NCBI RefSeq assembly: GCF_003387155.1
Contig: NZ_QUMT01000008.1
Location: forward strand, 31,900-95,899
Direction of reading: 5' to 3'
Length of the DNA stretch: 64,000 bases
Source of the DNA: Roseateles depolymerans
Lineage (GTDB): Bacteria > Pseudomonadota > Gammaproteobacteria > Burkholderiales > Burkholderiaceae_C
The position numbers and the translations under genes were made by a program. Below the pieces are notes generated by a model. That model saw only the letters and a list, made by a program, of their open reading frames with translations, searched no databases and had not been told where the DNA came from. Every line of letters begins with the position of its first letter. Within the stretch, counting starts at the first letter, position 1. This document shows positions 55,440 to 63,796 of the stretch, piece by piece.

Positions 55440-56777
55440 TCAAATCGCCTTGGACAACTCGAACAGCAGCACCGAGGGCAGCGCATCCCCCAGGTTGGCG
55501 CGGGCGATGCGGGCCAACCGGTCGGGGGTGGCGGTGGAGAGCTGGGTCGGATGCTCGCCCTCCCGCACTTCGATGAAGCTGAAGCCGGGCACCTCCTTGG
55601 TGACGTCGGCATGCAGGCGGTCGAAGTCCGGGCCGTGCTGGCTCTGCTCGAAGGCGATGCCGTGCGGCAGACCTTCCTCGCAAAAAGCCAGGGCCTCGTT
55701 CATCGATCCCACCGTGTCCACGATCAGGCCCATGTGCCGCACCGCCGCCTGGATCTCCTGGCGCAGTTCCTTCTGCGCCGAGACGATCAGCAGATGGCAG
55801 CCGGCCAGCGGTTTGGAGTTGTGGGGCGGCAGCGTGTCGTCGCGTTCGAGCAGGTCGGAGACGGAGGGGGAATGAGACGACGAATGGGACGACGAATGGA
55901 AAGGGGGCGGAGACGCGGCGCGTGAGGGGCTGTCGGAAGACGGCGCGGACGGCGCGCTTGCGGCGAATGGGTGCAGCGATGCGCCCGCAGAGGGCGAGCG
56001 CCCACCGGCCCCTCCAGCCCCGGCAGACCCGTTGGACGATGGCGAAGCCCCCGGCGCCGGGCGCTCCTCGGACGCAATGTGCGGGAACTCCAGCGTCAAC
56101 AGCGTGATGCCGGCTTCGTCCTCCCGCAGCGGCAAAGCACCCAGGGTCAGGGCCGTCTGCTCAATCAGCCGCCAGGTCAGAGAGTTCAGCGACTCGGGCG
56201 TGTCCGACAGCGTCACCGTCGGAGCGCTGCCCAGATCCAGCGAGCGGTGCGCAAATCGGCAGACCAGCCGTGCCTTGGTGGGCCAGGGCGTCAGGTCCAG
56301 GCGCATTTCGAGCGAGGAGTGGGTGTTGACCAGCGCCCAGTCCATCACCGCATTGAGCAGCGAGAACAGCAGCGAGCCGTCGGTCATGATCTCGATCGGC
56401 TGCAGCATCTGCCGCACCTGGATGCCGCGGGCCTGGGTCTCGCGACTGCGCTGCGCCAGCACCCCGCGCATTACCTGGGTCAAATGCACCCGCTCGCGCG
56501 CCAGGCGCAGTCGGCCGGAGGCCAGCCGGGCGAGCTGCTGGGTCACCATGCCCGCTTCCCGTGCCTGGGCCACGGACTCCCGCAGGGCCCGCAGGCCTTG
56601 CCGGTCGATCTGGCCGGTGGTGATCAGTTCCTGGATACGCTCCAGGGCGGTGCTCAGCGGGCCCGCCACTTCCGCGCCCAGTTGCTGGACGATCTCTCCC
56701 CACTGGGCGTCATTCACCCGCAGCGCCATGTCATTGGCGGCGGCTGTCCCTGCAGCGGTCGGGGGGGAGCTGGGCAT
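55440..56777 (-). CDS. Degenerate histidine-kinase/receiver-like protein
   Basis: The 445-residue protein has a helical N-terminal region resembling a HisKA pair (about residues 20-125; ALRESVAQAREAGMVTQQLARL) but with no phospho-acceptor histidine in the usual place. An ATPase-like block (TDGSLLFSLLNAVMDWALVN, an N-box lookalike) follows, without clear glycine boxes. A Ser/Pro-rich linker (about 235-310) leads to a pseudo-receiver (about 318-440; CHLLIVSAQKELRQEIQAAVRHMGL) where the acidic pocket and phospho-aspartate are not evident. It probably acts as a protein-interaction or sensing scaffold, not as a kinase. The family assignment is by pattern only. Confidence 0.55.
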   Translation of the reverse strand: MPSSPPTAAGTAAANDMALRVNDAQWGEIVQQLGAEVAGPLSTALERIQELITTGQIDRQGLRALRESVAQAREAGMVTQQLARLASGRLRLARERVHLTQVMRGVLAQRSRETQARGIQVRQMLQPIEIMTDGSLLFSLLNAVMDWALVNTHSSLEMRLDLTPWPTKARLVCRFAHRSLDLGSAPTVTLSDTPESLNSLTWRLIEQTALTLGALPLREDEAGITLLTLEFPHIASEERPAPGASPSSNGSAGAGGAGGRSPSAGASLHPFAASAPSAPSSDSPSRAASPPPFHSSSHSSSHSPSVSDLLERDDTLPPHNSKPLAGCHLLIVSAQKELRQEIQAAVRHMGLIVDTVGSMNEALAFCEEGLPHGIAFEQSQHGPDFDRLHADVTKEVPGFSFIEVREGEHPTQLSTATPDRLARIARANLGDALPSVLLFELSKAI

Positions 56778-57039
56778 GGCTTCTCGTGGTTTTGTGATTT
56801 AAGCCGCGATCGGCCGCCGCGGTCAGAAGGCCGCCATCGTTCCGACGAGGCTCCAGAGCGTCCATCCCCCGAGTCGGTGTACATTTGACACGCTCTGTTA
56901 CGCCGTGAATTTCTCACGAAATGCGCTGGCCGAACTGTTGGAAAGATCACTGCCCAAGGGGATTTGCACTGGGTTGGTGCTCCGGAACTCTGGGCGCGAG
57001 AGGGCGGCTGTTACATCTAAGGCCCTTGCCGACCGCCCC

Positions 57040-57789
57040 TTACTTGCTAGCGCTGGCATGCACCTGAGCTTGCGCCAACGGGAGCAGGATGTCGAGCAAG
57101 GCGGCAGTGGCGGACACCATCGCATCGTGTCCGGTCGGAATCTCGAACACCTGCCAGCCCGGCTGCTCGCGCACCCGCCGGCGGAAGTCCGCAATGGTGA
57201 GCAGCGCGGGCCGGTTGCAGTCGATGAAGGTCCGCGGCAGCGCGGCCCAGGCTTTTGCATCGAACGACAGCGGGCTGTCATACACGCCACCTGGATGCGG
57301 TTTCTGATGGCGTTCCACCCAGTCGAAATCCTCGGGATTGAGCCCCATGCTCTGGGGCGGCGTGGCCGGCAGATGCCCGTGCGCCTGAATCAGCGCCCGG
57401 CGCTGGGTGCGCGTTTCCTCGGTATGGCGGCTGGACCAGGACTCTCCCGGCAGCGGCACCACGGCGTCCAGATAGACCAGTTGCGCAATGCGGTCCCGCA
57501 TCTGGTCCGCCACCCCGGTGATGACCATGCCGCTGTAGCTGTGGCCGACCAGCACCACATCCGTCAGCTCTTCGCACTCGATCACCGCCTTCACGTCGTC
57601 GATGTGGGTCTGCAGCGTGATGTCGTCGTGGCGCTGATGGGCCCGCTCGCCGGTTCCGCTCAGGCTGACCGCCCACACGCGGTGGCCAGCGGCCCGCAGC
57701 GGGCCCAGCACCCGTTGCCAGATCCAGGCACCGCCCCAGGCGCCGTGCACCAGCACCACGGCCGCGCCGTTCGGGATGTGGGAATTCAT
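57040..57789 (-). CDS. Alpha/beta hydrolase of the HNL/esterase (SABP2-like) group
   Basis: The 249-residue protein has the oxyanion motif VLVHGAWGGAWIWQ, a G-Q-type turn SLSGTGERAHQR, the nucleophile elbow GHSYSGMVITG, and the catalytic histidine in IPTGHDAM. This matches the hydroxynitrile-lyase/methylesterase-like alpha/beta hydrolases. No signal peptide. Its start overlaps the stop of the CoA-transferase gene by four bases, so it is translated coupled with it and may act on the same pathway, for example as a thioesterase or ester hydrolase. Confidence 0.85.
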   Translation of the reverse strand: MNSHIPNGAAVVLVHGAWGGAWIWQRVLGPLRAAGHRVWAVSLSGTGERAHQRHDDITLQTHIDDVKAVIECEELTDVVLVGHSYSGMVITGVADQMRDRIAQLVYLDAVVPLPGESWSSRHTEETRTQRRALIQAHGHLPATPPQSMGLNPEDFDWVERHQKPHPGGVYDSPLSFDAKAWAALPRTFIDCNRPALLTIADFRRRVREQPGWQVFEIPTGHDAMVSATAALLDILLPLAQAQVHASASK

Positions 57790-59054
57790 GCAATCACTCC
57801 TTGTTCACGCCAGGCCGCAATGCGGTCGGCCCCATGGCCCAATTCCGCCAGGATGTCGTCGGTATGCTGCCCGAGCAACGGAGGGGGCAAGCGATAGGCC
57901 ACCGGGGTGGCGGACAGCTTCATCGGGCTGCCGACCAGCCGCAGCCGGTCGGTCAGCGGGTGCGCCATCGGCACCACCATCTCGCGGTGGCGGACCTGCG
58001 GGTCGTCGAACACCTCGGCCAGGTCGTTGATGGCCCCGCCAGGCACCTTGGCCGCCTCCATCGCGGTCAGCCAGTGCTGGCGTGGCTGGCCGGCGATGCG
58101 CTCGGCCAGCATCGGCACCAGGATGTCGCGATGCCGCACCCGCTGCGCATTGGTGGCAAAGCGGGGGTCTTCGGCCCAGGCCGGTGCGCCCAGGATCTCG
58201 CAGAACTTGGCGAACTGCCGGTCGTTGCCGACCGCCACGATCAGGTGACCGTCCGCCGCCTGGAAGGTCTGGTAGGGGACGATGTTCTGGTGGGCATTGC
58301 CCATGCGCCTTGGCGCCTGGCCGGTACACAGATAGTTGGCGCCGAGGTTGGCCAGCATCGCGACCTGGGTGTCCAGCAGCGCCATGTCGATGACCTGACC
58401 CTGGCCGGTGGCGTCCCGGTGACGCAGCGCCGCCAGGATGGCCACGGTGGCATACATGCCGGTGAACAGATCGGCCACCGCTACGCCCACCTTCTGCGGG
58501 CCGCCGCCCGGCAGCGCATCCCGCTCGCCGGTCACGCTCATCAAACCGCCCAGGCCCTGCACGGCGTAGTCATAACCAGCGCGGTCGCTGTAGGGGCCGT
58601 CCTGTCCGAAGCCGGTGACCGAGCAGAAGACCAGCCGCGGGTTGAGCGCCAGCAGGGCTGGGGCGTCCAGCCCGTAGCGCGCCAGGTCCCCCACCTTGTA
58701 GTTCTCGAGCAGCACGTCCGCCTTCGCGGCCAGTTCCCGGATCAGTGCCTGGCCCTGCGGCGACGCGATGTCGATGGCGATCGAGCGCTTGTTGCGATTG
58801 GCGCCCAGGTAGTAGGCGGCCTCCGAGGTGTCCGCGCCGTCGGCGTCCCGCAGATAGGGCGGTCCCCAGCCGCGGGTGTCGTCCCCACCCGGATGGCCGG
58901 CCGTGGGCGGGCGTTCGACCTTGATGACGTCGGCGCCGAGGTCGGCCAGGGTCTGGCTGCACCAGGGGCCCGCCAGCACGCGGGAAAGATCCAGCACCCG
59001 GACCCCTTGCAGGGCCATCGCAGGGGGAGCGGAAGGTGTCGTCGCTTGGTTCAT
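57786..59054 (-). CDS. Family III CoA-transferase (CaiB/BaiF)
   Basis: The 422-residue enzyme has the family's opening LQGVRVLDLSRVLAGPWCSQ and LADLGADVIKVERP, the block NRNKRSIAIDIASPQGQALI, SVTGFGQDGPYSDRAGYD, and VAVADLFTGMYATVAILAAL, whose Asp aligns with the catalytic aspartate. It forms interlocked dimers and moves CoA between carboxylic acids. Substrate unknown: succinyl-CoA to dicarboxylate or aromatic acid transfer is common. It is co-transcribed with the alpha/beta hydrolase that overlaps it by four bases. Confidence 0.92.
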   Translation of the reverse strand: MNQATTPSAPPAMALQGVRVLDLSRVLAGPWCSQTLADLGADVIKVERPPTAGHPGGDDTRGWGPPYLRDADGADTSEAAYYLGANRNKRSIAIDIASPQGQALIRELAAKADVLLENYKVGDLARYGLDAPALLALNPRLVFCSVTGFGQDGPYSDRAGYDYAVQGLGGLMSVTGERDALPGGGPQKVGVAVADLFTGMYATVAILAALRHRDATGQGQVIDMALLDTQVAMLANLGANYLCTGQAPRRMGNAHQNIVPYQTFQAADGHLIVAVGNDRQFAKFCEILGAPAWAEDPRFATNAQRVRHRDILVPMLAERIAGQPRQHWLTAMEAAKVPGGAINDLAEVFDDPQVRHREMVVPMAHPLTDRLRLVGSPMKLSATPVAYRLPPPLLGQHTDDILAELGHGADRIAAWREQGVIA

Positions 59055-59093
59055 GGCCAGGGATTGTGAAGCCGTCGGGGGGCCGCCGAGGGG

Positions 59094-59624
59094 TCACTGC
59101 GGACCCAGGACCACGGAACTGACAAAGACATCCCAGGCTTCCTCATCCGGCTTGCTAGTCTGTTGCAGCAATTGATAGACATGGGTGCCTCGGGCAAACA
59201 CCGCCTGGCGGACCTGTTGCACCGGCCCGCCCGGACGGGCGCTGAAGCGCTGCTGGCCAGTGGCCAAGACAGGGGTCAGACCGCGCAGGTTCAGCGGGGC
59301 CGCCTCGCCCGGGGTCAGCAACTGCGCCATGCGGTCGCGCATGCGCTGCGCCGCAGCCGGCACCTGGGTGGCGTCGCCCAGATCCACCCAGGTGAGTGAA
59401 TACTGGCCTCCCTTGGCCTTGCAACTGGCGGTCTGCACCTCCATGGGCCGACCGGACGGCCCCGGCTGCGCACGGGATTCGCGCTCGGGCTTGCAGGGGA
59501 ACATGAGCTTCACCCCGGCGCCCTCCGGCGCCACCTCCCGCCAGTCCAGGGCCGGGGAGCAGCCAGCCATCCAGCCAGCCAGCAACAGCGCAGCGATGCG
59601 CGGGATCGAGATCGGGACGGTCAT
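59094..59624 (-). CDS. Predicted lipoprotein of unknown function
   Basis: The 176-residue protein starts with a short signal and lipobox (LLLAGWMAGC, lipidated Cys22). Two more cysteines (MFPCKPERE and QTASCKAKG) could form a disulfide. The rest is a mixed alpha/beta domain with LTWVDLGDATQVPAAAQRM and VYQLLQQTSKPDEEAWDVFVSS. I do not recognise a named family. It is divergent from the EIIA gene; a CATAAT lies five bases before its ATG, close to the leaderless pattern. Confidence 0.75.
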   Translation of the reverse strand: MTVPISIPRIAALLLAGWMAGCSPALDWREVAPEGAGVKLMFPCKPERESRAQPGPSGRPMEVQTASCKAKGGQYSLTWVDLGDATQVPAAAQRMRDRMAQLLTPGEAAPLNLRGLTPVLATGQQRFSARPGGPVQQVRQAVFARGTHVYQLLQQTSKPDEEAWDVFVSSVVLGPQ

Positions 59625-59682
59625 TCCCCATTATGTTGGCCCGCCTGCGGGCGCGTCTCGCACCCCGATCGGGACGAATGGA

Positions 59683-59688
59683 GATAAT
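59683..59688 (+). promoter_or_regulatory. -10 box of a probable leaderless EIIA-HPr transcript
   Basis: GATAAT, six bases (GAAGCC), then ATG 59695. A GGAG lies just upstream but is about 11 bases from the ATG and overlaps the hexamer. Confidence 0.5.
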
Positions 59689-59694
59689 GAAGCC

Positions 59695-60105
59695 ATGTCC
59701 GGCTTGCTACTGATCGCCCATGCGCCGCTTGCGTCCGCCTTGAAAGAGGTGGCCGAGCACACTTTTCCGCATTGCTCCCTGCAGTTGAGCGTGCTGGACG
59801 TGACGCCCGACATGGGCGCCGATGAGGTGGAAGCCCGCGCCCGGGCCCTGATCCAGGCGTCCGGGCATGTGCAAACGCTGGTGTTGACCGATGTCTATGG
59901 CGCGACGCCCTCCAATGCAGCGCTTCGTCTGCAGGGCGAACAGGTCAAGGTCCTGGCCGGTGTGAATGTGCCTATGCTGTGGCGTTCACTCTGTTATGCC
60001 GGCGAGGGCCTGGACGCGCTGATGCAGCGTGCCAGCCAGGGGGGCCAGCAGGGCATCGTGTGTGATCAGATCCAACAACTTCCGCCTGAACGTTCCTGCT
60101 CATGA
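59695..60105 (+). CDS. PTS EIIA component, mannose/fructose-type
   Basis: The 136-residue protein is a mannose-family EIIA. The phosphorylated histidine is H9 in LLIAHAPLASAL. A VLTDVYGATPSNAALRL block is also typical. No EIIB or EIIC gene is present, so it is probably a regulatory phosphate acceptor rather than a sugar importer component. It overlaps the HPr gene by four bases. Confidence 0.9.
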   Translation: MSGLLLIAHAPLASALKEVAEHTFPHCSLQLSVLDVTPDMGADEVEARARALIQASGHVQTLVLTDVYGATPSNAALRLQGEQVKVLAGVNVPMLWRSLCYAGEGLDALMQRASQGGQQGIVCDQIQQLPPERSCS

Positions 60106-60371
60106 TCAAGTCCACGCTCACCATCAGCAACAAGCTGGGGTTGCATGCCCGTGCCTCAGCCAAATTGACCAAGCTGGCGGGTGGGTTCAAGGCGGAGGTC
60201 TTCCTCAGCCGCAATGGCCGCCGCGTGAATGCCAAGAGCATCATGGGCGTGATGATGCTGGCAGCGGGCATCGGCTCTCAGGTCGAGCTGGAGACCGAGG
60301 GCGAGGACGAGCAGGCGGCGCACGACGCCATCACCGCGCTGGTCAACGACAAGTTCGGCGAAGGCCAGTGA
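60102..60371 (+). CDS. ptsH: Phosphocarrier protein HPr
   Basis: The 89-residue protein relays phosphate from EI to EIIA. H15 in GLHARASAK is the phosphorylated residue, and the regulatory serine is S46 in NAKSIMGVMML, the site HPr kinase uses in betaproteobacteria. Length and motifs are normal. The ATG overlaps the EIIA stop, so the two are made together. Confidence 0.97.
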   Translation: MIKSTLTISNKLGLHARASAKLTKLAGGFKAEVFLSRNGRRVNAKSIMGVMMLAAGIGSQVELETEGEDEQAAHDAITALVNDKFGEGQ

Positions 60372-60431
60372 GCGCCTGACGGCGGGGCGAGACCTTCGCC
60401 GCCGCCAGGGCAGGTCGGATGGCGGATCGCC

Positions 60432-61283
60432 TTAAAGATCCCCGCCCAGGAAGTGGCGCCGGTAGCGCGCGGGCAGGTCGTTGATGCGCATCATCATCGG
60501 CAGGTCGGCGGTGTTGAAGTCCGGATCCCAGGCGGGACGGCCCAGCACCCGGGCACCGCAGCGCAGGTAGCCCTTGATCAGCGGAGGCGGCTCCACCGTC
60601 AGGTCCTGGCGCAGCTCATCCACCGGCAGCGGCAGACGCGGGCGCACCTGCCACTCAATGTCGGCCATGTGCCGGTCTTCCAGCTGCTTCCAGATGCTGG
60701 CGGCATAGTGGCCGCCATCGCGCATGCTGATGCTGGCGCAGCCGATCATCGTGTCCAGGTCGTTGCGGACCATGAACTCGGTCAGCGCACCCCACAGCGC
60801 CATGATGGCGCCGCCGTTGCGATGCTCCGGATGCACGCAGGAGCGACCCAGTTCCACCATGCGGGGACGCAGCGAGCGCAGGCGGGTCAGGTCGAATTCG
60901 GTCTCGGTATAGAGGCCGCCGGCGCGGCGGGCCGCTTCCGGCGTCAGCACCCGGTAGGTGCCGATCACTTCGCCGGGCTGGCCGTCGGCATCCATGAGGC
61001 GGACCAGCAGGTGCTCGCAGAACGGGTCGAAGATGTCCACGTCGTGACCGACCGGCGCATGCTTGGGCACGCTCAGGCGCGCCCCCATCTCCTCCACGAA
61101 GACCCGGTACCTCAGGCGCTGGGCCTGCCGGACTTCTTCTTCGGACCGCGCCCAGCCCACATGAAAGCGAGCGCGCGAAGGCGCGACAGCGTCCCCTTGC
61201 GGTGCAACTGGAAGTGACCTCCGGGACGCCTCGGAGGGGCGCAGATCGGAGAAGGGCAGGGTCGGAAGCGGCAGATCCCTCAT
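60432..61283 (-). CDS. olsB: Ornithine N-acyltransferase-like GNAT protein (OlsB)
   Basis: The 283-residue protein matches OlsB/hemolysin-like acyltransferases that attach a 3-hydroxyacyl group from ACP to ornithine, the first step of ornithine lipid synthesis. Characteristic parts: AQRLRYRVFVEEMGARL, DVDIFDPFCEHLLVRL, VIGTYRVLTPEAARRAGG, VELGRSCVHPEHRNGGAIMALW and MIGCASISMRDGG. The start ATG 61283 is the first with a purine-rich stretch and matches the expected length. No olsA partner gene is next to it. It lies on the opposite strand between ptsH and ptsI, splitting what is often one operon. Confidence 0.88.
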   Translation of the reverse strand: MRDLPLPTLPFSDLRPSEASRRSLPVAPQGDAVAPSRARFHVGWARSEEEVRQAQRLRYRVFVEEMGARLSVPKHAPVGHDVDIFDPFCEHLLVRLMDADGQPGEVIGTYRVLTPEAARRAGGLYTETEFDLTRLRSLRPRMVELGRSCVHPEHRNGGAIMALWGALTEFMVRNDLDTMIGCASISMRDGGHYAASIWKQLEDRHMADIEWQVRPRLPLPVDELRQDLTVEPPPLIKGYLRCGARVLGRPAWDPDFNTADLPMMMRINDLPARYRRHFLGGDL

Positions 61284-61501
61284 GGCGGAGCCTCTGTTGG
61301 ATGGGATGCCGTCATGCTGCGGGAGCGGGGTGACTTGTCGGTGACCGGCCCATGAACGAATCGTGACAGCGGAGCCGTCACGCCCGGTGGGGGCGCGGGC
61401 CCGTGGTGCCTGCTCCCCACAGCGTGAACACCGGGTCACCCGTTCGCACGCAGGGTTGCCGTTCGTGACCCAATCGGCATGAACGATTCAGGCGGCGCTG
61501 C

Positions 61502-61507
61502 TACAGT
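61502..61507 (+). promoter_or_regulatory. -10 box of a probable leaderless ptsI transcript
   Basis: TACAGT, six bases (CAGCGC), then ATG 61514. No ribosome binding site is visible. Upstream, an imperfect inverted repeat GTGAC...GTCAC (61363-61381) lies in the olsB-ptsI gap. Confidence 0.5.
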
Positions 61508-61513
61508 CAGCGC

Positions 61514-63286
61514 ATGAGCTTTCAGGTCTTTGGCATTCCCGTTTCGCGTGGCGTGGCCATTGGCCGCGCCGTGCTGGTCGCGTCCAGCCGGGTGGATGTG
61601 GCGCATTACTTTGTGGCGGCCGCCGAGGTCGAGACCGAATTCGCCCGCCTGCTGAAGGCGCGCGACGCGGTGACCCAGGAGCTGCAGGACCTCAAGACCG
61701 ACCTGCCGCCCGATGCCCCGCATGAGCTGGACGCCTTGCTGGACGTCCATCTGCTGCTGCTGAATGACGAAGCCCTGGTGGATGCCGCCCGTCAATGGAT
61801 CCAGGAGCGTCACTACAACGCCGAGTGGGCCTTGTCGGCCCAGCTCGAAGTGCTGGCCCGCCAGTTCGACGAGATGGAGGATGAGTACCTGCGGGAACGC
61901 AAGGCGGATCTGGAGCAGGTGGTGGAGCGGGTCTTGTCCGCGCTGGCGCATGCCCAGGACAAGGGCGCGCCGGGCGCGGCTGCCGTCGTGGCACGCGATT
62001 TCGCGGGCGAAGATCCGCTGCTGCTGGTAGCTGCCGATATCGCGCCGGCCGACATGATCCAGTTCAAGCGCAGCGTGTTCCAGGGATTCATCACCGATAT
62101 CGGCGGGAAAACCTCGCACACCGCCATCGTGGCGCGGAGCATGGATATTCCGGCGGTGGTCGGTACCCGGGAGGCGTCACGGCTGATTCGGCAGGACGAC
62201 TGGGTGATCATTGACGGAGATGCGGGCACGGTGATCGTGAATCCGTCCCCGATCGTGCTGGAGGAATATCGCTTCCGCCAGCGGCAGTCCGAACTGGAGC
62301 GGGCGCGTCTGGCGCGGCTTCGACATACCCCGGCTATCACGCTGGACGGCCAACGCATCGAGCTGCATGCCAATATCGAGCTGCCTGGGGATACTGGACC
62401 GGCGCTGGAAGCCGGCGCCACCGGGGTGGGATTGTTCCGAAGCGAATTCCTGTTCATGAACCGGAACGGGGAACTGCCCAGCGAGGATGAACAGTTCGAG
62501 GCCTATCGTGCGGCGGTGGAGGCCATGCGGGGAATGCCGGTCACCATCCGGACGGTGGACGTCGGGGCGGACAAGCCCCTGGACCGGATGAGCGTCAATG
62601 AGCTGCGGCATGAACATGTGCTGAATCCGTCCATGGGGCTGCGGGCGATTCGCTGGAGTCTGGCGGAGCCCAGCATGTTCCGGCAGCAACTCCGCGCTAT
62701 ATATAGAGCCAGTGCGTTCGGCCATGTGAAGTTGCTGCTTCCCATGGTGGCCCACCTCAGCGAGATCCGCCAGGTGCAGGAGGCGATTCGGCGGGTCAAG
62801 CAGCAGCTGGACGATGCCGGGCAGGCCTATGGTCTGGTCGAGCTGGGCGTGATGGTGGAAGTGCCGGCAGCGGCACTGATGCTTCCGCTGCTGCTGCGCC
62901 ATGTGGACTTCATCTCCATTGGCACCAATGACTTGATCCAGTACACCCTGGCGATCGACCGGGCAGACGAGGCCGTGGCCCACTTGTATGACCCGTGGCA
63001 TCCGGCGGTGTTGCATCTGCTGGCGTCGTCCATTTCCCAGGCGCGTGCCGCCGGGAAGGGCGTGAGCGTGTGTGGAGAGATGGCGGGGGATGCGCTCTTT
63101 ACCGACCTGCTGCTGGGCATGGGGCTCAACTGCTTCTCCATGCACCCCTCGCAGATCCCCTCGGTGAAGCAGCGGGTGCTGCGGGCCGACACGCAGCGGC
63201 TGGCTGCCGCCATTCCCAAGATCCTGGAGAGCGAGGAGCCTGGACGCACCGCGCTGGAGGTGCTGGCGCAGCAGCGCCTGCACTGA
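61514..63286 (+). CDS. ptsI: PTS enzyme I (phosphoenolpyruvate-protein phosphotransferase)
   Basis: The 590-residue enzyme takes phosphate from PEP and passes it to HPr. The N-terminal domain has the phosphorylated H202 in GGKTSHTAIVARS. The C-terminal PEP-binding barrel carries GVGLFRSEFLFMNRN, TVDVGADKPLDRM, NPSMGLRAIRW, GVMVEVPAAALM and SIGTNDLIQYTLAIDR with VCGEMAGD near the end. Length is normal. It is separated from ptsH by olsB on the other strand, so it has its own promoter here. With only EIIA and HPr nearby, it probably serves a regulatory phosphorelay. Confidence 0.97.
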   Translation: MSFQVFGIPVSRGVAIGRAVLVASSRVDVAHYFVAAAEVETEFARLLKARDAVTQELQDLKTDLPPDAPHELDALLDVHLLLLNDEALVDAARQWIQERHYNAEWALSAQLEVLARQFDEMEDEYLRERKADLEQVVERVLSALAHAQDKGAPGAAAVVARDFAGEDPLLLVAADIAPADMIQFKRSVFQGFITDIGGKTSHTAIVARSMDIPAVVGTREASRLIRQDDWVIIDGDAGTVIVNPSPIVLEEYRFRQRQSELERARLARLRHTPAITLDGQRIELHANIELPGDTGPALEAGATGVGLFRSEFLFMNRNGELPSEDEQFEAYRAAVEAMRGMPVTIRTVDVGADKPLDRMSVNELRHEHVLNPSMGLRAIRWSLAEPSMFRQQLRAIYRASAFGHVKLLLPMVAHLSEIRQVQEAIRRVKQQLDDAGQAYGLVELGVMVEVPAAALMLPLLLRHVDFISIGTNDLIQYTLAIDRADEAVAHLYDPWHPAVLHLLASSISQARAAGKGVSVCGEMAGDALFTDLLLGMGLNCFSMHPSQIPSVKQRVLRADTQRLAAAIPKILESEEPGRTALEVLAQQRLH

Positions 63287-63326
63287 ACCCACGGGGAGGC
63301 GTCTTGGCTGTGCGCCGGTGCGCGAT

Positions 63327-63355
63327 GGCCGGGCTTGGCCGGGCTTGGCCGGGCC
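63327..63355. repeat. 10-bp tandem repeat after ptsI
   Basis: GGCCGGGCTT is repeated twice and followed by GGCCGGGCC, 40 bases after the ptsI stop. Confidence 0.8.
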
Positions 63356-63415
63356 GCTTGTCAGCACTTCTTGCTGCCCAAATGACGACCATCGTGTGAA
63401 TTTTTCAGCCAGGAC

Positions 63416-63445
63416 TTGTGCGGGCCAAAAAATGCGTGCTAGACT
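63416..63445 (+). promoter_or_regulatory. Upstream rRNA operon promoter candidate
   Basis: TTGTGC (63416-63421), 18-base spacer and extended -10 TGCTAGACT (TAGACT 63440-63445). It is about 350 bases upstream of the main rrn promoter. The region between holds low-G+C sequence with a stem TTGCC/GGCAA (63530-63560) but no convincing gene. Confidence 0.5.
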
Positions 63446-63726
63446 CTTGGTCTTCGCTGCTTACGACAAGTTTGTTGGCAGTTTTCACCGGCTCTGCATA
63501 CTGCGGGGCCTGCAAGGCTGATAGAGAGTTTGCCGACAAAGCCAATTAGCTTGGCGGCAAGTTCAAAGCCAGAAATAAGCGGTGATTCAGAAGTTGATTT
63601 GAGTTTGAGATCTGAAAAGAAACTAAATTCAAACCAAGCTGTGAAAGTTGCGATATACTGCGATGCTTCACAGCGGCGAGATGTGAAAGATGTTGGCGAA
63701 AGCCAAATGTTCTGGATGAGCTTCTC

Positions 63727-63790
63727 GCAGTCAGCGTAAAAAATAATTTGCACTGACTGCTTGACGAAATCAAAAAGAATAGTTCATAAT
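63727..63790 (+). promoter_or_regulatory. Main rRNA operon promoter with UP element and flanking inverted repeat
   Basis: -35 TTGACG (63761-63766), 18-base spacer, -10 CATAAT (63785-63790), GC-rich discriminator region. Directly upstream an A/T-rich UP-like stretch (GTAAAAAATAATTT) is framed by an 8-bp inverted repeat GCAGTCAG (63727-63734) and CTGACTGC (63753-63760) that abuts the -35. The repeat may bind a regulator or end transcripts from the upstream promoter. Confidence 0.75.
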
Positions 63791-63796
63791 CTCGCT

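Noticed and set aside
56938..56955. Sigma-54-type promoter (GG-N10-GC)
   Set aside because: Only the GG/GC dinucleotides fit, and a plus-strand promoter here would read antisense into the hydrolase gene.
63530..63739. A 69-codon frame upstream of the rRNA promoter
   Set aside because: It lies in the low-G+C promoter region of the rRNA operon, overlaps the inverted repeat, and lacks a ribosome site.
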